Shown here piece by piece: positions 18,261 through 26,718 of a DNA stretch of 64,000 bases. This stretch comes from Betaproteobacteria bacterium UKL13-2. GTDB taxonomy: Bacteria > Pseudomonadota > Gammaproteobacteria > Burkholderiales > Usitatibacteraceae. The notes below the pieces were generated by a model. That model saw only the letters and a program-made list of their open reading frames with translations. It did no database searches and had not been told where the DNA came from. How positions within the stretch are numbered: the first letter of the stretch is position 1; every line of letters begins with the position of its first letter. Location: contig CP012157.1 in NCBI GenBank assembly GCA_001602455.1, positions 243,733 through 307,732 on the forward strand, written 5' to 3'. Made by a program: the position numbers and the translations under genes.

Positions 18261-18392
18261 TTTCTGGTCACAGTTGTCCACAATTCTCCTCTAAAACCAA
18301 GGGTTTGCCTTATTGTGGGCGCTTGGCGGCATCGGCAAACTGTGCATGGTGTGTAACGCGAGTCCACTTCACCTACTTAATACCTTCCGGCT

Positions 18393-20726
18393 ATGTCCAT
18401 ACGGTTTTTGTCACAGATTGCCATCACCTGTTCTTTATTCAGCACGTTTTTGGGTGGCAGTGCTGACGCTGCCCCTCAACCGGTCACTTTCCAAGCCGGC
18501 GACTATGTCAAGTTGGCAGACCCCTCTATTTCGCTTATTCCTGGCAACGTGCCGCTTACCACGGCGGCTATTGACCTTCGCGGGAACGGCAAACGAGATT
18601 GGATTGTTGGCATGGGTGTTCCCCCAAGCGGCGCAAAGGCGAAAGTGCCGATGCGCATTCTCCGGCCACGAAATGGCGGACTGGTAGATGTCACGCGCGA
18701 GTTGCTGGGCAGTGGCGCGTTGCCATCAACAGAACACCCGCTCGAAATCATCAGCGGCGACTTCAATCGTGATGGCAAGCCTGATGTTTTTATTGCCGCC
18801 CACGGCTATGACACATCCCCGTTTGCGGGGGAACGTAATGTGTTGTTGTACTCCAAGCCAGACGGCACATTTGAGGATCGTTCTGCGATCTTGCCTACCT
18901 CAGTGGATTTTAGTCACTCCACCACAACCGCTGATATCAACAATGACGGCATTTTGGATATCTACGTTGGTCAGGTTTTTGGTGGTGCGCGAGTACCCCC
19001 GTATTTTCTGATTGGTCGGGCGGACGGCACGTTTGAACAGCGGACAACAGGGTTGCCTGCCGCGATGCTGACGCTCAGTCGCAAGTTTGTTTCCAGCTTA
19101 TTGCTTGATGTTGATGGCGATGGCTTCCCAGATTTACTTCTAGGTACTGATCACGACGCGGGCAATGCGGACAACATTGTGCTGCTCAACGACGGCATGG
19201 GTGACTTCACCAAACGAGCAGAAATCAAGCTGCCACGCAGCGCGTTTGGCGCGAACCAGTTGGTGTTAGATATTGTGCCGTTGGACGTGAATGGCGACGG
19301 CACACTCGATTTGATCGTTTGCGGAACGCAAGCAGCGCCGTATTACCAAGGTCGCTTCTTACAATTATTGATTGCGAATGGCGACGGCACGTTTCGCGAT
19401 GAAACTGCTGCGAGGCTTCAGGGTACCCCCTCCGCCACAACCGGCCCATGGAATCGCTTTGTACGTATCGCCGATCTCAACGGAGACGGTGCCCCCGACC
19501 TGATCACGGACTCAGCGCAAGACTACACCGGGGTGGTCATTGATCTCATTTGGCTCAATGATGGAAGCGGCCACTTTACGGCGGTCAATTCACTTGCACT
19601 TGCAGATCGTTTGGGGCGTGTTGATGTGATCGATGTTGACGAAGACGGACGCCCGGACTTGGTCGAAATCGGAAACGATAATGGAGTGCTTCAGTACCGC
19701 CCTTTCTTCAACCGCACCCCTGTCAAGCCGTTGTCCAAGCGCGGTGGTATTGATCTCGACGGCAACAATCGCTCGGCACTGTTGGTTCGTAATGCGGCCA
19801 ATCAAATTCAGTCGGGGCGATTAGTCAACAACGTTGTGCAGTGGACCCCTCAGTCAAGCCCATCTACGGCTTTCAGATTGGAAGCGGCGGTCGATTTTTT
19901 GGGCAACGGCAAGTCGGACCTCGTCACTCTGAACATGACACAGGGCGACCGCGGTGACGCCAATGTGTGGCCGGACTTCCTCGGTGGTGGTCAGTTGACG
20001 CTGCGACAAGTCAGAACACTTTGGCGCGTGGATACGATAGGCGATCTGGATGGAGATGGCTTCGGTGATCTTGTATGGCGCTTCACCGGCAATAGCGGCA
20101 ACATCGACGACACGGGCGTGTCGTACATTTGGTTCACCAACGGTAGCGGCGTAACGCAGGTGCGCAAGCGCGGCGGTGCGCCGTTGGATTGGACGCTACT
20201 TGGTGCTGCTGATATCAATGGTGATGGTGCCGCTGATATGGTTTATATCAGCCCGACGAATGCCGTACGAGTTCTCATGGCGACCCCGAACCGCACCTGT
20301 GCCAACATAAGTGCAGGTGCCATGCCAACGGGTTTCCGCGCGCTGCGTGTCGCAGACTTCACGGGCAACAAACGGGGCGACGTGCTGATGGTCAACACGG
20401 CTGGTCAGGTGAGACTGATGGCGCTCAATGCGGTTGGTCTTGCGCTGCCGGAATTTACAGGTGCGCCCGATGATCCGAATGCCTCGTGCACGAGCGGTGG
20501 CACGCGGCTTGTGAACAGCACCACCACAACGGTCGACACCATCGGCGTTGGATGGGAGTATCTGGCCTCGGGCGACTTTGATGGGGACGGCGTTTTTGAT
20601 ATCGCGTGGCGTCGCCCGGACGGCAATATCGCAATCTGGCTGCTTGGCGCAAATGGCGCGATCAAGACGAACCTTTCGAATGCGGGGTCACTATCATCTG
20701 GTTACACCGCGTTTCCGTTGCAGTAA
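18393..20726 (+). CDS. Secreted FG-GAP/VCBS repeat protein
   Basis: 777 residues with a signal peptide (about 1-26, ending GGSADA). The rest is FG-GAP/VCBS-type repeats with Ca-binding Asp-rich turns, such as DFNRDGKPDVFIAAHG, DINNDGILDIYVG, DVNGDGTLDLIVCG and DLDGDGFGDLVWRF, expected to fold as a beta-propeller. No catalytic domain is visible. From about residue 455 it parallels the S8 protease at 431-4057: RKRGGAPLDWTLLGA, VLMATPNRTCANIS and FTGAPDDPNASC all have close counterparts there. It is probably surface-exposed or secreted and may act in binding or adhesion (inference). It stands alone, downstream of the ilvA repeats. Confidence 0.8.
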   Translation: MSIRFLSQIAITCSLFSTFLGGSADAAPQPVTFQAGDYVKLADPSISLIPGNVPLTTAAIDLRGNGKRDWIVGMGVPPSGAKAKVPMRILRPRNGGLVDVTRELLGSGALPSTEHPLEIISGDFNRDGKPDVFIAAHGYDTSPFAGERNVLLYSKPDGTFEDRSAILPTSVDFSHSTTTADINNDGILDIYVGQVFGGARVPPYFLIGRADGTFEQRTTGLPAAMLTLSRKFVSSLLLDVDGDGFPDLLLGTDHDAGNADNIVLLNDGMGDFTKRAEIKLPRSAFGANQLVLDIVPLDVNGDGTLDLIVCGTQAAPYYQGRFLQLLIANGDGTFRDETAARLQGTPSATTGPWNRFVRIADLNGDGAPDLITDSAQDYTGVVIDLIWLNDGSGHFTAVNSLALADRLGRVDVIDVDEDGRPDLVEIGNDNGVLQYRPFFNRTPVKPLSKRGGIDLDGNNRSALLVRNAANQIQSGRLVNNVVQWTPQSSPSTAFRLEAAVDFLGNGKSDLVTLNMTQGDRGDANVWPDFLGGGQLTLRQVRTLWRVDTIGDLDGDGFGDLVWRFTGNSGNIDDTGVSYIWFTNGSGVTQVRKRGGAPLDWTLLGAADINGDGAADMVYISPTNAVRVLMATPNRTCANISAGAMPTGFRALRVADFTGNKRGDVLMVNTAGQVRLMALNAVGLALPEFTGAPDDPNASCTSGGTRLVNSTTTTVDTIGVGWEYLASGDFDGDGVFDIAWRRPDGNIAIWLLGANGAIKTNLSNAGSLSSGYTAFPLQ

Positions 20727-20732
20727 CGCAGA

Positions 20733-20867
20733 GGGCACTTCTATAAACCTGCTGCGTGGGCGAATTTCGCGCCTGCGGTGCTCGCCGTACACTGGGTACG
20801 TGTCCCGTGTTTGCCAAACCCGTCGGCACGAACTTCGCCCGCTCGCGACGGTTTCGAGAAGTTCCCC
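20733..20867. repeat. Mobile inverted-end repeat, copy 2
   Basis: 135 bp bounded by GGGCACTTCTATAAACC and GGTTTCGAGAAGTTCCCC. It is the reverse orientation of copies 1 and 4 and begins only 7 bp after the stop of the FG-GAP gene. The interior includes GCTCGCCGTACACTGGGTAC and ACTTCGCCCGCTCGCGACGG. Confidence 0.85.
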
Positions 20868-20889
20868 AAACCTTAAACCCTAGTGAAAA

Positions 20890-20925
20890 CGGGCATTTCC
20901 AGCCCAAAAAGCGTCGAAACGCTCG
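20890..20925. repeat. CGGGC palindrome, copy 3 (degenerate)
   Basis: CGGGCATTTCCAGCC, AAAAA, and a right arm ending GCTCG follow repeat copy 2 by 22 bp. Pairing is weaker than in the other copies. Confidence 0.45.
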
Positions 20926-20939
20926 TCTTTAATGGCGTT

Positions 20940-21077
20940 TTACTTCTTGTCACTGGTGGATTTTTCAGCCTTTTTCTCTTCTGGTTTGTAGTCACCAATC
21001 ACCCCCTTAAGCGGGCAGGGTTTGAAGATCGGACATTTGGCACAGCCGGATACGAGTGCGACGGGGCACAGTGTCAT
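20940..21077 (-). CDS. Cys-rich small conserved protein (45 aa)
   Basis: The ATG at 21077 has an excellent ribosome site (AAGGAG, seven bases upstream), which decides this start over a longer frame from 21125. The protein begins MTLCPVALVSGCAKCPIFKP and has Cys at 4, 12, 15 and 21, then CPLKGVIGDYKPEEKK and a lysine-rich tail. The four cysteines suggest a small metal-binding or redox protein. I recall similar small proteins in other proteobacteria but know no function. It converges on the FG-GAP gene. Confidence 0.65.
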   Translation of the reverse strand: MTLCPVALVSGCAKCPIFKPCPLKGVIGDYKPEEKKAEKSTSDKK

Positions 21078-21360
21078 GGCAAGCTCCTTGGTTGAATGCG
21101 TGATTGAGATTGAATACAAGCGCATCTTACGTGGCTTTTCGCATGCGTGTGGAAAACCACCTCGCCACGCTCCTCCCGTCTGAAAAATTCATGCGGGGAC
21201 GCTGCCGATAGCGACTGCTGCGGCCATTCACGCCGCCACGCCGCCATTTGCGCCCTTCTCATGCCAGCCATCGCAATCTGTAGCGTACAGTCTCTTAGTC
21301 CGCGCTACATTAACGGCACTGGCTTCACCAACGGCGTCATCCACACACGAGGAGGATCAA

Positions 21361-21723
21361 ATGAGCCTAAACCCGATCAAGCCACTGACAGACGCAATCA
21401 TGTTTCCGTTCACATTCATCTACGTGGTCGGGCTGTGCGCTTTTATCAACTACTTCACCTCGCCCGGCCATTGGTGGGTGCAGTGGGTCGCTTTTGGCAT
21501 GGGCATCGCGCTGATTAGCGTCTGGTTCCGTGCGTTCAAGTTTCTGGTCGCCACCGTTGGCATTGCAGCGGTCGGCTACTTCATCTATCGCTGGTGGAAA
21601 AACCGCCAATCGATGGGTGGTAAAGCCGCCGCCGAGACCGCGTTTGCTGAGGCGAAGCAGTTACCTGCGCGGCCGCTTGCAACCGCAAGCAAGTCGACGA
21701 CGATTATCGACATCGACCGCTAG
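21361..21723 (+). CDS. Small inner-membrane protein with two or three helices
   Basis: 120 residues; GGAGG lies seven bases before the ATG at 21361. Two clear hydrophobic segments (about 12-33 and 39-57) and a weaker third (about 60-80, LVATVGIAAVGYFIYRWW) are followed by a cytoplasmic, Ala/Lys-rich tail. No family is recognised. It lies 30 bp before the sensor kinase gene on the same strand, so it may be co-transcribed and assist that two-component system; this is inference from position only. Confidence 0.65.
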   Translation: MSLNPIKPLTDAIMFPFTFIYVVGLCAFINYFTSPGHWWVQWVAFGMGIALISVWFRAFKFLVATVGIAAVGYFIYRWWKNRQSMGGKAAAETAFAEAKQLPARPLATASKSTTIIDIDR

Positions 21724-21753
21724 TTACGACCTCCAACTTTCATTAGACGCGTT

Positions 21754-22980
21754 ATGGCAACTTCCCCCAACCTCCAAACAATCAGTCCCGGTGCCACGTT
21801 GGCTGCTTGTGATGCGATCCGGCAGACTGAAAAAAAACTTCAGATCGAATCGACACAAGCGCATTTTCACCCGCTAGAAACGATTGCATTTTTTCGCAAA
21901 TGGCCGCGCAGTTTTGTGCGAAATTTCATCTATACGCTGCTTTTCAACGCGTTGTTCGCGACGGGCTTCACCCTGATCGCTGTTTTCGGTCTCCTTACGA
22001 GCGGGCGCCAGGTTCTTCTCTCAGATGTCCCGGTAGCCTTTGCCGACTATTTGCTCATATCCAATGTGATTGGCTTTGCATTTTGGGGGGTGATAGGGGC
22101 GATAGAGCGGATCGAACCCTTCATGCGCTGGGTTACACAGCGCGGGCTATTCATGACGATGCTGTTTTATGCGTTCATGGGCACGTTTATCGTCACCGGC
22201 AGCTTCGTCGTCGTATCTTTAATTCCTGGCTACAGCGGGATCGGCAAGTGGCTGTTTACCATTCCCCAATTAGTATCAAGCTTCATTATCTCGCTCATTG
22301 TTTCGACGGTACTTGGACTTTTCTGGCAGCGTCGCACGAATGAACTCGCAGCACAACTCACCTTGCTCGCGGAGCGTGAGCGAGCGGAATCGGCACAACG
22401 CGCCGCTGTTCAAGCAAACCTACGTGCGCTGCAAGCGCAGATCGAGCCACATTTTTTGTTTAACACGCTGGCCAATGTCACCAGCCTGATTCATACACGA
22501 CCCGACGACGCCAAACGTATGCTGGAAGAGTTCATCGCGTATTTACGAACCTCACTTGCCACCACGCGCGAAAATGAAACTACGCTGGCGCAAGAGTTTA
22601 TGCTGATGCAGCGTTTTCTTGCGGTACTCCAAGTGCGAATGGGCAGTCGACTACAAGTGCGTGTTGAGCTGCCTGTTGACCTGCAATCGTTTGTACTCCC
22701 GCCGATGTTGATTCAGCCACTCGTTGAGAACGCAATCAAACACGGGGTCGAACCCAAAATCGACGGCGGCGAAATTCGACTGAAGGCAGCCAAGGTTGGT
22801 GATGCAGTGGCAATTGAAGTCGCCGACACCGGCATGGGTTTTCAGCACAGCACGTCAAACGGCATCGGCTTGAAGAATGTGCGCGAGCGGCTGGACAAAC
22901 TCTATGAAGGCAAGGCGACGCTAGCGATTGAAGACAATGTGCCGAGCGGAACCAAAATCACGATTCGGATTGCCGCTTAA
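21754..22980 (+). CDS. LytS/AlgZ-family sensor histidine kinase
   Basis: 408 residues. The N-terminal half has four hydrophobic helices (about 50-75, 92-115, 127-155, 165-190), then a linker helix, then the His_kinase domain: QAQIEPHFLFNTLANVTSLI with the phospho-acceptor His233, and an HATPase with LIQPLVENAIKHGVEP (N-box), VADTGMGF (G1) and NGIGLKNVRERLD (G2). This class pairs with LytTR response regulators, and such a gene lies next but is interrupted by an insertion sequence. The signal sensed is unknown. Confidence 0.88.
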   Translation: MATSPNLQTISPGATLAACDAIRQTEKKLQIESTQAHFHPLETIAFFRKWPRSFVRNFIYTLLFNALFATGFTLIAVFGLLTSGRQVLLSDVPVAFADYLLISNVIGFAFWGVIGAIERIEPFMRWVTQRGLFMTMLFYAFMGTFIVTGSFVVVSLIPGYSGIGKWLFTIPQLVSSFIISLIVSTVLGLFWQRRTNELAAQLTLLAERERAESAQRAAVQANLRALQAQIEPHFLFNTLANVTSLIHTRPDDAKRMLEEFIAYLRTSLATTRENETTLAQEFMLMQRFLAVLQVRMGSRLQVRVELPVDLQSFVLPPMLIQPLVENAIKHGVEPKIDGGEIRLKAAKVGDAVAIEVADTGMGFQHSTSNGIGLKNVRERLDKLYEGKATLAIEDNVPSGTKITIRIAA

Positions 22981-23060
22981 TCGGCGAGCCGAAAGCACAC
23001 CAGCGCCGTGCAGGGCGTGCGTGAGTAACCCTTTAAGAGAAAACTGGAACACGACCGAAA

Positions 23061-23201
23061 ATGACAATCAAAGCGATCCTTGCGGACGACACGCGAGCAG
23101 GGAATTGGCGGAACATGTTCCGCCCCTGCGAGCGCACAAGCCCAGTGCATTGGGCGCGTGAGTCTAAATCAATGAGACGACCCCCGAACGAACGACCATG
23201 A
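23061..23201 (+). pseudogene. Stump of a response-regulator gene (duplicate N-terminus)
   Basis: The ATG at 23061 opens MTIKAILADD, the same ten residues that begin the reconstructed LytTR regulator starting at 23198, but with several synonymous base differences. The frame then runs into unrelated sequence (TRAGNWRNMFRP) and stops at 23201. It looks like the 5' remnant of a second regulator copy or an old partial duplication. The true gene starts 137 bp later. Confidence 0.55.
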
Positions 23202-23209
23202 CCATTAAA

Positions 23210-24849
23210 CCTAAATCCGGCAGTTACCCTGCCGCTGTAAGTTGGGCTGACGGTAGCCAAGGTGGCAGTGGGCGCGTGATTTTGGCCACCACGTAGTCCA
23301 GAAATGTCTTCCATCGATCCGTAAAAGGCAACTGCTCCGCAATATCCCTGACATGACTTAAAGTCGCACGAATGTTGGCAATGAGCGCGAGCAACTTGTC
23401 CTTGGCAGCATGCATCGGTGTCAGATACAGCGTTGTCTGTCCCGCATGTTTGACAGCGCGCCCCACACTGGCAAGCAATAACGCTCGGCTGGTGATGGCT
23501 TCCATGCGTGCACCCGGCTTGGCCGCCCGGCAATACCAGGACCACCAGTTGTACACCAGCGCTACAGCGCGAGCACTGGTCTGGCAGCGCTCAATGTCCT
23601 GGGTCGTGAAGCCACCCCATCCCCACTGATTTTTGAGCTCGTCAAATCCGTTCTCGCAGTCAGCCCGGTCCCGATAGAGTTGACCGAACGCGTCCAGTGC
23701 GTAGGCGCTGTTTGTCACCAGCACCGCGTATTCCCAAGCCTGAACATCCTTGTCCGGCATCAGCAACTCAATCTGCTCGCCCGGCTCGTTCTTGGTCTTT
23801 CGACTCAGCGCCAAATCGGCTTTGACGGCACGCCGCAAGATCACTACCCGACGTGATTTGTCCCAGCCCGAGAGTTTGAGGGTATCTTCGACTGCGCTCC
23901 AGCCTTGCTCGCTGGGGCCGGGTGTACTCCAGTCATCACGCGCGAATTGGCGTGCCAATAATTTCTTGACACCCACAGTCTGACGCAGCTTGAACAGGTA
24001 GGGCTGGTCTCGCTCCTCCAGCTCGGCGATAAAGGGTTCGTTGCCAAAGCCGCAGTCGCCTCGGACCAAGGCCGGACGCTGCTGGGGCGTGAGCTTTTCC
24101 AGTACGCCGATCAGACCAGGCCGCGCTTTGGCCGCGCTGTGCTCTTTGCCGGGGCAGACGACAACGTCCAGCACCAGGCGCAGGTTGCCAACCCAGTATG
24201 TGTGCAGTGCGTGGCTCGGGCGCCCGGGTTTGTGTGGGTTGTAGCTGACCTCAGCTCCGCTTTGTTTTCCGAACATCGGCTTGATGGTGGTGTCGATATC
24301 CAGGATCCAAGGGGTGCTCAGTGCCGCTTGCACACTACCCATGAGCTGGGGGGCAAGCCAGGCCTGGCTTTGCTCGGCGCTCATACGCGACAGTGCGCGG
24401 CGCAGCGCGTCTTCGCTGATGATTTTCTTCATCCCCAGAATCTGCGGGCTCACCGCGTCGCCGCGCAGCCCGGTGATATGGGCGTAGCGGTTGTGCCCTG
24501 CCAGTATCGCCAGCAGCCATGTGCCCAAGATATCCTGTTTGCTGGGTGCATTGGGGCTTGTGTAGCTCAATGGGCAGCTATCGACCCAGGAGCTGTACAC
24601 ACCCGTGGTGGCCAAGAACTCGGAGAAGAAGGTCAACTGTGCATTCGGTGTGGCGCTGGCACCATGGTCCCACTTCACATGAATTCGCCCGCCCGGCGTA
24701 TCCACCACCATGGCCTCCAGTGCCTGCGTTTGGACAGCAAGTTGACGCCTTTTTGCTTCACCCATTTGGTGACTCCAATAAATCCATTGAAACTGGCGTA
24801 CAGTCTAGCTTGAAGCCGGTTTACGCAATGTCAACTGCCGGAAATAGGA
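23210..24849 (-). mobile_element. IS1380-family insertion sequence, copy 1 (1640 bp)
   Basis: Ends are CCTAAATCCGGCAGTTAC on the left and, reading inward from the right, TCCTATTTCCGGCAGTTGAC. The flanks are an exact 4-bp target duplication TAAA (23206-23209 and 24850-24853). It holds one transposase gene on the minus strand. Removing it and one TAAA restores the reading frame of a response regulator: ATGACCATTAAA then GCGATATTGGCG. Copy 2 at 31040-32679 has the same length. Confidence 0.93.
23224..24765 (-). CDS. IS1380-family transposase
   Basis: 513 residues, DDE group. Visible landmarks: N-terminal MGEAKRRQLAVQTQALEAMV, first catalytic Asp in LDIDTTIKPMFGKQSG (Asp158), second in VRGDCGFGNEPF (Asp237), and the YRDRADCENGFDELKN segment (Tyr364, Arg365, Glu371) typical of IS1380/IS4-type enzymes. 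It fills the element almost end to end. It differs from the other copy by only a handful of residues (Y/D in AEVSYNPH; A/T and E/A near 247-248; A/V, T/A, S/G and I/V later), so both are probably recent and potentially active. Confidence 0.93.
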   Translation of the reverse strand: MGEAKRRQLAVQTQALEAMVVDTPGGRIHVKWDHGASATPNAQLTFFSEFLATTGVYSSWVDSCPLSYTSPNAPSKQDILGTWLLAILAGHNRYAHITGLRGDAVSPQILGMKKIISEDALRRALSRMSAEQSQAWLAPQLMGSVQAALSTPWILDIDTTIKPMFGKQSGAEVSYNPHKPGRPSHALHTYWVGNLRLVLDVVVCPGKEHSAAKARPGLIGVLEKLTPQQRPALVRGDCGFGNEPFIAELEERDQPYLFKLRQTVGVKKLLARQFARDDWSTPGPSEQGWSAVEDTLKLSGWDKSRRVVILRRAVKADLALSRKTKNEPGEQIELLMPDKDVQAWEYAVLVTNSAYALDAFGQLYRDRADCENGFDELKNQWGWGGFTTQDIERCQTSARAVALVYNWWSWYCRAAKPGARMEAITSRALLLASVGRAVKHAGQTTLYLTPMHAAKDKLLALIANIRATLSHVRDIAEQLPFTDRWKTFLDYVVAKITRPLPPWLPSAQLTAAG

Positions 24850-24859
24850 TAAAGCGATA

Positions 24860-25612
24860 TTGGCGGACGACGAACAAAACCTCACTGACTATCTCAAGCA
24901 TCGCTTGAGCCAGATGTGGCCGGACTTAGAGGTGGTTGCGAGCGCGGTGCATGGCCCCGAGGCGTTGCGGTTGATCGATGACCACGCGCCTGAGGTGGTG
25001 TTTCTCGACATCAAGATGCCGGGCCTCACTGGCCTCGAAGTCGCCGGCCGTATCGACCCGAAGACGCACGTTGTCTTTGTGACGGCTTACGACCAGTACG
25101 CCGTGGACGCGTTTGATCGTCAGGCGGCAGATTATTTGTTGAAGCCGGTTACGGATGATCGATTGCAGCGCACAATTGCTCGCTTGCAGGACAGGCTCGC
25201 AAAGAAGGAAGCGCCGCAGGACGTAGCTGCGATACTGGCGTCGATTGCAAAGGCGTTACCGAGCACCAAGAGCCGCTACTTACGTTGGATACGTGCGTCA
25301 GTCGGCGAGCTGACCAAACAAATTGCGGTTGATGACGTGCTGTATTTTCAAGCACTAGATAAGTACGTGAGCGTCTATACCAAAGACGGTGGTAGAGAAA
25401 GCGAATCTTTGATTCGCACATCCTTGTCAGAACTTATCGAACAGTTAGACCCGGATCGCTTCTGGCAAATTCACCGCTCCACGGTGGTGAACGTAGAGCG
25501 CATCGCAGGCACCACACGCGACGTGATGGGCCGTACAACGGTGAAGCTAAAAGACGCAAAGGCGGAGCTGCAGGTGAGCCGCGCTTATAGCCACTTGTTC
25601 AAACAGATGTAG
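24860..25612 (+). CDS. LytTR response regulator, 5' end displaced by an insertion sequence
   Basis: The open frame has a TTG at 24860 and reads LADDEQNLTDYLKHRLSQMW, then VVFLDIKMPGLTGLEVAGRI with the phospho-Asp (residue 50 of this frame, 56 in the intact gene), TAYDQYAVDAFDRQAADYLL, and a LytTR DNA-binding domain (VDDVLYFQALDKYVSVYT ... FWQIHRSTVVNVERI). Its true first codons lie at 23198-23209, beyond the IS. The IS end supplies AGGATAAAG about ten bases before the TTG, so a protein lacking only six N-terminal residues could still be made. It is the partner of the LytS-type kinase upstream. Confidence 0.82.
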   Translation: MADDEQNLTDYLKHRLSQMWPDLEVVASAVHGPEALRLIDDHAPEVVFLDIKMPGLTGLEVAGRIDPKTHVVFVTAYDQYAVDAFDRQAADYLLKPVTDDRLQRTIARLQDRLAKKEAPQDVAAILASIAKALPSTKSRYLRWIRASVGELTKQIAVDDVLYFQALDKYVSVYTKDGGRESESLIRTSLSELIEQLDPDRFWQIHRSTVVNVERIAGTTRDVMGRTTVKLKDAKAELQVSRAYSHLFKQM

Positions 25613-25653
25613 TCTTCGCATTTCGCGTGAGGCCTGCATGCTACAATTTTTTG

Positions 25654-25857
25654 ATGCTGAATATCAAAGTTAATGGACATCAAACGGCGCTTCCGCTTGG
25701 GGCAACCGTCGATCAACTCGTCACGCAATTAGCACTGGAGGGCAAACGTTATGCCATTGAACGCAATGGCAAGATCGTCCCCAAAAGCGCGGTCGGCGGC
25801 ACACCTATCGAGGATGGCGACCAATTTGAAGTTGTCATTGCGGTTGGGGGAGGCTAA
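25654..25857 (+). CDS. thiS: ThiS sulfur-carrier protein
   Basis: 67 residues with a ubiquitin-like fold, ending in the diagnostic Gly-Gly (VVIAVGGG) that is adenylated and thiocarboxylated to carry sulfur for the thiazole ring of thiamin. The start is the ATG at 25654 ([14 protein letters not shown]); an upstream in-frame GTG at 25627 would add nine atypical residues. The stop overlaps the thiG start (TAATG), so the two are translationally coupled. No thiamin riboswitch is visible in the 41 bp upstream. Confidence 0.93.
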   Translation: MLNIKVNGHQTALPLGATVDQLVTQLALEGKRYAIERNGKIVPKSAVGGTPIEDGDQFEVVIAVGGG

Positions 25858-26666
25858 TGGCTGAGTCAATCGTTGTCGCAAAAGACGCGCCGCTCATCAT
25901 CGCCAGCCGCGAGTACAGTTCGCGTCTCTTGGTCGGGACGGGCAAGTATCGCGATTTTGATGAGACCCGCCTCGCCATTGAAGCCTCTGGTGCCGAGATC
26001 GTCACCGTCGCAATTCGACGCGTCAACATCGGCCAAGACCCATCGCAGCCGAGCTTGCTCGAGATCTTGCCGCCCTCACGTTTTACGATATTGCCGAATA
26101 CAGCAGGCTGCTACTCGGCAAAAGAAGCCGTGCGAACGTTGCGGCTGGCGCGTGAGTTGCTCGACGGTCATGTGCTGGTAAAACTTGAAGTGCTTGCCGA
26201 TGAAACAACCTTATTCCCCAATATGCCGGAGACACTCCTCGCGGCGAAGGAATTGGTCGCTGACGGTTTTCAGGTGATGGTGTACTGCGCGGATGATCCC
26301 ATTCAAGCCAAAGCGTTGGAAGACATCGGCTGCGTTGCCATCATGCCGCTTGCCTCACTCATCGGTTCTGGCATGGGCATTTTGAATCCGTGGAATCTTG
26401 AAATTATTCTGGATCGTGTAACCGTACCCGTTTTGGTTGATGCGGGTATCGGCACCGCATCGGACGCCACCGTGGCGATGGAATTGGGCTGTGATGGTGT
26501 GCTAATGAATACCGCGATTGCCAAGGCGCGCAACCCTGTTCTGATGGCGAGCGCGATGAAAAAAGCCGTGGAGTCGGGACGCGAGGCGTTTCTGGCTGGC
26601 CGGATGCCGAAGAAAATCTATCAAGCGTCGGCGAGTAGCCCGCGTGAAGGACGTATTGGTACTTGA
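25857..26666 (+). CDS. thiG: Thiazole synthase
   Basis: 269 residues, TIM-barrel. It condenses 1-deoxyxylulose-5-phosphate, dehydroglycine and ThiS thiocarboxylate into the thiazole of thiamin. Motifs: [57 protein letters not shown] with the Schiff-base Lys109, [15 protein letters not shown] and [16 protein letters not shown]. It overlaps thiS by one base. Other thi genes are not in the window. Confidence 0.95.
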   Translation: MAESIVVAKDAPLIIASREYSSRLLVGTGKYRDFDETRLAIEASGAEIVTVAIRRVNIGQDPSQPSLLEILPPSRFTILPNTAGCYSAKEAVRTLRLARELLDGHVLVKLEVLADETTLFPNMPETLLAAKELVADGFQVMVYCADDPIQAKALEDIGCVAIMPLASLIGSGMGILNPWNLEIILDRVTVPVLVDAGIGTASDATVAMELGCDGVLMNTAIAKARNPVLMASAMKKAVESGREAFLAGRMPKKIYQASASSPREGRIGT

Positions 26667-26718
26667 GCGAGTGTAGCGGGTGCAGAAGTTGAGTCGTTGC
26701 ACTCAACTGAGAGGGCGA

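Noticed and set aside
25613-25653. Thiamin riboswitch before thiS
   Set aside because: Only 41 bp separate the genes and no THI-box pattern is visible.
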